From: Ascarosepion bandense
Taxonomy: Eukaryota; Mollusca; Cephalopoda; Sepiida; Sepiidae
Reading direction: 5' to 3'
Assembly (NCBI GenBank): GCA_037127315.1
Contig: JBBBDQ010001185.1
Span: forward strand, 1,392,001 to 1,456,000
Length of the DNA: 64,000 bases
Shown here: one piece after another, positions 58,380 to 64,000 of the stretch
Layout: every line of letters starts with the position of its first letter
Numbering within the stretch: position 1 is the first letter of the stretch
Notes under the pieces: model-generated
The model's input: only the letters and a program-made list of their open reading frames with translations
Told to the model about the DNA's origin: nothing
The model's database searches: none
Made by a program: the position numbers and the translations under genes

Positions 58380-60020
58380 AAAATGGGAATGTAATTTCAG
58401 AAATTGTTTTAAAATCTTATTAATCACTTTATCTTAATCCAACTGATAAATCTTCTTTCAGGACATTAGCAATCTTAGATCTTCACAAGTTCCTGTTTTT
58501 GCTGCTCTAATTTAACTAACTCATTATTACTCCTTTTTATCCTTCTTCTCCAATCCAGTCACTCAAACTCAAACTTGTTACTTGTTTTCCTACAGCTTCT
58601 TTTGCTTTCAACATGTTCTGTGAATATTAAATCCTGCTTACCACCTTTTCTCATCATGTATCCAAAAAAATTCACCTGTCCCTTTTTATAAGTATAATTT
58701 TCATTGTTGTTCCTATTTTCCTTAAGACTTCTTCATTGCTTACATGCTCTGTCCATGATATTCTTATCATTTGTCAGTAGAATCACATCAAGTCTCTTCT
58801 TCATCTATGAAGAAATTGTCTAATATTCATTGTCATTTAAGAAATTAGATCTGACACAACAATTCAGCTCTCTTTTCTTTATTTCTAAGGACATTTTCTA
58901 TATCTTAATACTTTTCTGAAGGGTATTTTTTACTGTTCTTATGCACCTTCATATTTCTATATCAAATTTTCCATCATTTGTTACTACACTAATCAGATAG
59001 TTAATATTCTTCAATTACCTGATTTTGACATTCCTAATACAATTCACATCCTTGTCTTTTTTTACTAATAACCATACATTCTTTCATCTTAGAGCTGATG
59101 ACTATTCCTTATTTTTTACTTTCTTTTAACACCTTGTCTAATAGTTTTTTCAGTTTTATGCAACAGTGCATTTGGTAAATCATGCGGTGTTGGGTATGTC
59201 TACCAGTGCTAAATTTTAGATTGTCCTCTTATGATTGTCAAACATAGGTATAGGCCCTTCCGCATTTATATTGTATACTCTGATAGTATTCTGATAATGA
59301 AAAACACATTTCTTTTTTCAGTGTCTTAAACAAAGTCACAGTTCTTGACTTATTCTAATTCTAATTCTACTGCAAGCTCTATTCATTAGAATCATTTTGA
59401 TTTAGTTATATAGCTCATTAAGGTGATTGTTTTTTAAATTTTAGACATCCTGCCAGAAAGCATGTTTTCTGTCCTGGTATTTTTTTGTTTTTTTTGCTGG
59501 CCTATTATGTCAGTGTCCAGCAGCTTTTCAATCTTTGCATACTCCTTGTTGAATCATTCATTTTTTACTTGCTTGCATCTATTTCTAATGCTTTTGTTTA
59601 ATCTCATACATTTTGTGTCATTTTTTTAATTACTTGCTGTCTCTTTTCCATTAGATGGAGAATTTCACAGACAAATCCCTTTTTTTTTCTTTTGTTCTTG
59701 TCACATGTGCTTCCTTTAAGCTGTTCCATTTTGTGTTTCTTGTCACTTTTAATATTTTATATTTGATCCAAACTATGAATGCATATGGCTGTTTGAAAAT
59801 TGAGCGATTTGGAAATTGTCATATTTTAGTTCAGGTATTGCTATAGATTTAATTTTTGTAGTTCTATCCTTAGTTTGTATATTACTGGGAAGTGATCAAT
59901 TTCACAGTCAACCCTTGGGCATGTTTTAGAGTGTAATACTCTATTTCTGAATAGCTTAATGGTGGCTAGTTAATCTGTTTCTTCCTTTTTTATATCCTGT
60001 TATAATACTAATATAAGCTT
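58380..60020 (-). pseudogene. non-LTR retrotransposon ORF2 remnant (second LINE type)
   Basis: - strand, read from the right: KTCPRVDCEIDHFPVIYKLR near 59930 (endonuclease end, D-H), FNKEYAKIEKLLDTDIIGQQ near 59545 (linker), then KLLDKVLKESKK and MKECMVISKKRQGCELY near 59085 (after the RT active site). Then ISWTEHVSNEEVLRKIGTTM near 58755, DRCIFLDT-type sequence, KAKEAVGK, SLSDWIGEEG near 58555. This order matches a LINE ORF2 type distinct from copies A-F. The RT core between about 59180 and 59440 is largely lost. Many stops. Confidence 0.7.
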
Positions 60021-60439
60021 ATAGATCTGGTTAATAATATTCCAAGGAAAACATTGGAATAAAAATTTAGTGAAAAAACTGTTTAATCACATGGATTAAT
60101 AATATAATAATAACAAATGTTGTAACTAGTGTGGCAATGTTTGCCACCCAATTTGTAGCTCTATTCCTATGAGCTAACCTTCCTATCATAGTAAATAGAA
60201 AAGTTTATGTTTAAAAATTTAGTGCAGTGATGGTAGGTTATTTTTCTATGCAACACCTATCCCCTTTTTAAGATATGCATTCTCTTTCGAATATTTATTT
60301 TCTTCTTTTGGGTTTAACTTTCAAAACTTTCCTTTGATTTCTTTTACTAACTCAGTGTTTTCAAGTATTTATTATTGAAGTTGGCAAGTCAAAAGTATCA
60401 TACAATACTTTCTTAGATAAATTTCTTTGTTGGTTTTTA
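60021..60439. other. AT-rich intergenic DNA
   Basis: Nothing recognised apart from a small GTGGCAA/TTGCCAC hairpin near 60131. Confidence 0.5.
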
Positions 60440-61240
60440 TTTCATTGCATATCTTGGTTTTAATTGGTTAAACTGCCTGTTATGTCAATAATTTTGACCT
60501 TGTATTATGCAATACAATGTGATTTACTATTTCACCATCTTCCCAACTTTCCTTCTCTGCCTTGTAAATTCTAAAGAAATATTATTGCCAGCTTTGAAAT
60601 ATTTTATAGTGAATTTCGTACTCTGCCAAGTTTTTATTTTTTTTCCAGATACTAATTTATCAAACACCAATTTAATTTCCTGGCAAACATTACTTCTGCT
60701 GGTGACATCCTTGATGTAGCATTAGGATTAGTGGTTAGTTTATAAATTCTTAAAAACTGTTGGGGCATTAATTCTTTTATCTCTTTCCCATTTGATTTCT
60801 TTAATACTCTTTTGAACATATCAACAAAACATTCAGCCTATTGACCTTGGATGGTATGGCAGTGTTGTTATATGTTCAATGGTATAGTATTTGCAATAAT
60901 TTTAAAAGTCATGTGAAGTAAACTGCTTGCCACCCTTTAATATCTTGAACTCCAAATCTCAAATCTCAAAGGTTTTCTACATTTAAATATTTTCGGTCTT
61001 CAAGTAATACACTCTATTCAAAGGTCACATAATTAGACCAAGGTTTATCAGTATTAAGCCAGGGTTAATAATGTACAGGTGGTAGTTTTGCTGCATGACT
61101 AAACCAAATTTTGAATATTTTAGGCCAATATATGTAACTTCTCATAAGGGATTTTATTTTTGACATTCCAGAATGTTCAGCATGAAACTACTTTAAAATT
61201 ATTTTTTGCAAGGAAGCATGAATTACTATGGAAAAAAAAC
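60440..61240 (-). pseudogene. Gypsy integrase remnant, second element
   Basis: - strand: GMSKIKSLMRSYIYWPKIFK near 61175 (integrase zinc-domain region), LPPVHY then PWLNTDKPWS (start of the core) near 61070, then, after a deletion of most of the catalytic core, NTAIPSKVNRL-type sequence near 60860 (equivalent of PYHPRSN) and, in another frame, SPAEVMFARKL near 60690. It is a different copy from the element at 2062-7990. Confidence 0.68.
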
Positions 61241-61259
61241 TTATTATTTTCAGTAGCAC

Positions 61260-64000
61260 CTTTTTTTTTTTTAATCATTTCACCCCAAGCAAGGCATTCC
61301 ACTGCCACTATTGCACATGGGGCTACATAGGGGAAGGTAAACAGAAGGAGTGGTTAGACATAGGGAATGTCAGGAGGAAGGTGACAGATGAGTAAGGATA
61401 CCGAGGATGAGGGTTGGGCAGATGGGAAGACTGTTTGATAGAATGGGAGCAGGTTAGTGTGTTAGGAGGTGTCTATTGACCTTACATTTAAACTCCTGGA
61501 GATTGTAGCCGTCGGGGAAGCAATCGTGTGGAAGAGAATTCCACAGTCGGGAAGTGCGAGGAAAGAAACTGTTGGAGTAGAAGTTGCGGTTGCATTTTAT
61601 CGGTTTCACTGTAAAAGGGTGGGATCTAGTTGCTAATCTAGTATCCCGTGCAAATTCGTATCTAGGGGACACCAGTGATCTAAGTTCATCGGAGCAGAAG
61701 CCGTGAAAGTATTTATAGAAGAGACACAGGGAAGCTGTGAGAGAGAGACTGCAGGCGGTCTGCCAAGTCGGTATCTATCACATTACAGACCCTCCTCTGA
61801 ACCTTATCGAGAAGCCTGAGGAGAATAGCAGGGGCACCCGACCAGATATGGCAGCAGTATTCAATGCACGGGCGGATGGTAGATTTATATATGTGCAGGA
61901 TAGATTTAGACGGAAAAAACTTCCGGGCCCTACACAGAGAACCGACTTTCATAGCAGCGGATTTAGCAATGGATTCGATATAGTCATTACATTTGAGGTC
62001 CGCTGAAAGTGTGAGACCAAGGAGGAGTAGTGTTTTACTCTCTGGGAGGCAAGCCTGGTCCATGCTAATGGGAGGTAGGTGAAATTGTCGATGATGGTTA
62101 ATTGAGAGTAGCTTCTTTTTAGAAGCATTAAAATTTACTAGCCATTTCTTACCCCAGTCCACTATGGATTGGAGGTCTTTTTTAATCTCGGCTGCGAGGT
62201 TAGCTTTGACGCCTACACCATATTTTTGGTCGAGGCGAGAGTAAACTGTGGTGTCATCGGCGTACAAACCTACTTGGGCTCTTATGGAATCAGGGAGATC
62301 ATTAATGTATATCAGGAAGAGTGTAGGACCTAAGATGGAGCCTTGGGGACACCTGCGTTTGTATGGTAGTTCTGGGAGGCATGTCCGTTTAATACCACCT
62401 TCATTGTGCGGTTAGAGAAGAATGACTGGATTAGTTCAAACAAATGTCCAGTTATACCATAGCTCCGCAGTTTACATAGAAGGCCAGCATGCCAAACTCT
62501 GTCGAACGCCTTAGATATATCCAATGTAACGGTTCGGGCTTCGCCATTCCTGTCGAGTGCCTGGTATATGTACTCGGTGATGGTCGTTAGCATATCAGCA
62601 GTAGACCTGGTGAAGCGAAAACCATATTGCTTGTCCGAGAGGAGCCTGTGTGCTGTGAGATGCTGAACCACCTCGGCGTTGATAATGGCTTCGAACACTT
62701 TGCCAAAGATCGGAAGAAGGTTGATAGGGCGGTAATTTGCAGGGTCCGAGGGTTCTCCAGTGTTTTTAAATATAGGAACTACAGAGGAAGATTTTCAACA
62801 GGCAGGAAAGCAGGAAGCAGATAGGCAGAGGTTGTAGAGCTTAGAAAGGACAGAGGAGAGTTCAGGGGCACATTTCTTTAAAACTATGGTTGGGATTCCG
62901 TCCCCACCGCTCGCTTTGTGAGGGTCAAGTTTTAAGATTATCTTAGAGACAAGCGAAGGTGTAATGTGGACATCATTCAGTTGTGCCTCGGTTCTAGGTG
63001 AAAAGTCGGGTGTAAAAACTCCAGATGAGTCCAGACTCGAATTGTTCGAGAATCTGCGGGCAAAGCATTCAGCCTTATCTGCTGGGTAGGTGAGGACCTC
63101 AAATTTGTTGATTAGCGGGGGTATTGTGGACTTGCTCTTGTTAAGTACTCTTTTACAGAGTCGCCAGTAGTCTTTGGCGCCGAATTTAGAGCATGCTATG
63201 CATTGCTTCATTCTGGCAGCAAACATCTTAGCTTCGTCAAGTATCTTTTTACACTTATTACGAGCTGAAGTGAAAAGGCGCCTGTTTTAGTCCGACGCGT
63301 AGTTACGATAGAGTCGGAAGAAATGATTCCGGTGGGCAATGGCAGCCGAGCAAGCGGGTGAGAACGAATGAGATTTAAGCTGGAATTTCCTAGCAGGGAT
63401 GAAGGCATTGATGCCAGCCTTAACCCAGGAGGGGACCTCTGATGCACATTCTTCGATGAGAAGACTAAAAACGTTGTTCCAAGGGATGTCACAGAGGAAG
63501 TCTCGGAATGAATACCAGTCTGCTCTTTGATAGCAGTAGGATATTCTACTTGTCTGGGTTCCATGGGTCGGGCGGGAGTGGAGTAAAATATTGACGGACA
63601 CTACAGTGTGGTCAGAGTTTCCGAGTGGGCAGAGTTGTTTGGTAGTGCAAGAGTCTGGGATGGAAGTGAAGCAGAGGTCTAGAAGTGAGTCCCTTCCGTT
63701 AGGGTTGTCGGAGAAACGCGTGGGGAAGTCCACTACTTGCGTAAGGGATTGGGTGATTGAAAAGTTCATGGTGTGGACACCAGCAGGGTCGGTGACAGCG
63801 TTCTCCAGCCACTTGGTGTGGTGGGCGTTAAAATCACCAAACACGAATACATGGGCAGAGGGATGGGAAGAAATGGCTTTGTCGATATTGTCAGAAATGA
63901 TGTCAAGTAACGAACAGTCAGGGGAGGAAGGAGAGCGGTAGAGAAAGAAGAGATAGCTAATCGAGCTGAGAAGTGAGAGGCGGAAGCACATGAAAGAATG
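61260..64000 (-). mobile_element. Jockey/CR1-type LINE, copy C, runs off the right edge
   Basis: Starts at its A-tail (T-run at 61260-61272) followed, on the - strand, by the same 3'UTR tail as copy B (GGTGAAATGATTAAAAAA). It covers the 3'UTR, RT and endonuclease. It is the least decayed of the family here and much less AT-rich than its flanks, so it is a young insertion. Confidence 0.93.
61454..64000 (-). pseudogene. LINE copy C ORF2 (endonuclease and reverse transcriptase), few lesions, partial
   Basis: Read from the right edge: endonuclease with HVFVFGDFNAHHTKW near 63850 (GDFN), then LLDLCFTSIPDSC and LGNSDHTVVSV near 63610 (catalytic Asp-His). The linker has MKQCIACSKFGAKDYWRLCK. RT: LDPHKASGGDGIPTIVLKKC, QYGFRFTRSTADMLT, TLDISKAFDRVWHAGLL, then LYADDTTVYSRLDQ (intact YADD at about 62260) and the end FFPRTSRLWNSLP near 61580. 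Visible lesions: a stop near 63287, TGG to TGA after CFPAC near 62795, a one-base loss in the GVPQGS motif near 62345, and a small deletion near 61730. The amino end lies beyond the window. Confidence 0.92.

Noticed and set aside
1..64000. tRNA, rRNA, CRISPR arrays or bacterial operons
   Set aside because: Only tRNA-like SINE heads were seen; no arrays, ribosome binding sites or compact gene order.

Overview
The window is animal nuclear DNA: AT-rich, with large introns, spliced GT-AG exons, long (TA)n/(CA)n microsatellites and many decayed retro- and DNA transposons. There is no sign of bacterial, plasmid or CRISPR sequence. The mix of elements (Jockey/CR1-type, Tx1-type and I/Nimb-type LINEs, Gypsy, several mariner families, hAT, a Helitron-like element, tRNA-derived SINEs, a Penelope-like motif) fits a mollusc, perhaps a cephalopod. 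That placement is inference; no sequence here proves the species.

One host gene is recognisable: NADK2, the mitochondrial NAD kinase, on the + strand. Eight exons between 17173 and 43969 join in frame into the last 350 residues and the stop codon. The exons with the mitochondrial targeting peptide and the start of the protein are not visible and probably lie left of the window. The first visible intron is 16.5 kb and packed with nested transposons.

Layout: 1-1190 featureless AT-rich DNA; 1195-2045 Tx1-type LINE endonuclease remnant; 2062-7990 a decayed Gypsy LTR retrotransposon, itself interrupted by a SINE and by a mariner inserted precisely at TA; 9290-12890 an I/Nimb-like LINE truncated early in its reverse transcriptase; 13395-14480 a Penelope-like hairpin motif and a four-copy tandem repeat; 15040-15930 a hAT remnant; 17173-43969 NADK2, whose introns hold a LINE broken by both a Helitron-like element and a second LINE (17470-22320), a second mariner (23380-24612), two copies of a CAGGGTG-ended Tc1/mariner (26.9 and 39.3 kb), a SETMAR-type fragment, a SINE and an unclassified repeat; 43970-44400 the NADK2 3'UTR; 44.4-61.2 kb intergenic DNA with LINE 3' fragments, mariner, hAT and Gypsy remnants, two SINEs, an LTR-like block and a 230-bp foldback element; 61260-64000 a nearly intact Jockey/CR1-type LINE on the - strand that runs off the right edge.

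The most informative observations are the nested insertions, where the host element's reading frame is recovered across each junction; a long foldback element at 51.07-51.30 kb; an inverted duplication of a mariner 5' end at 39.2-39.5 kb; a hammerhead-like hairpin in a Penelope-type context at 13.4 kb; and a hairpin kept near the 3' end of all four SINE copies. I found no convincing new multi-gene system.
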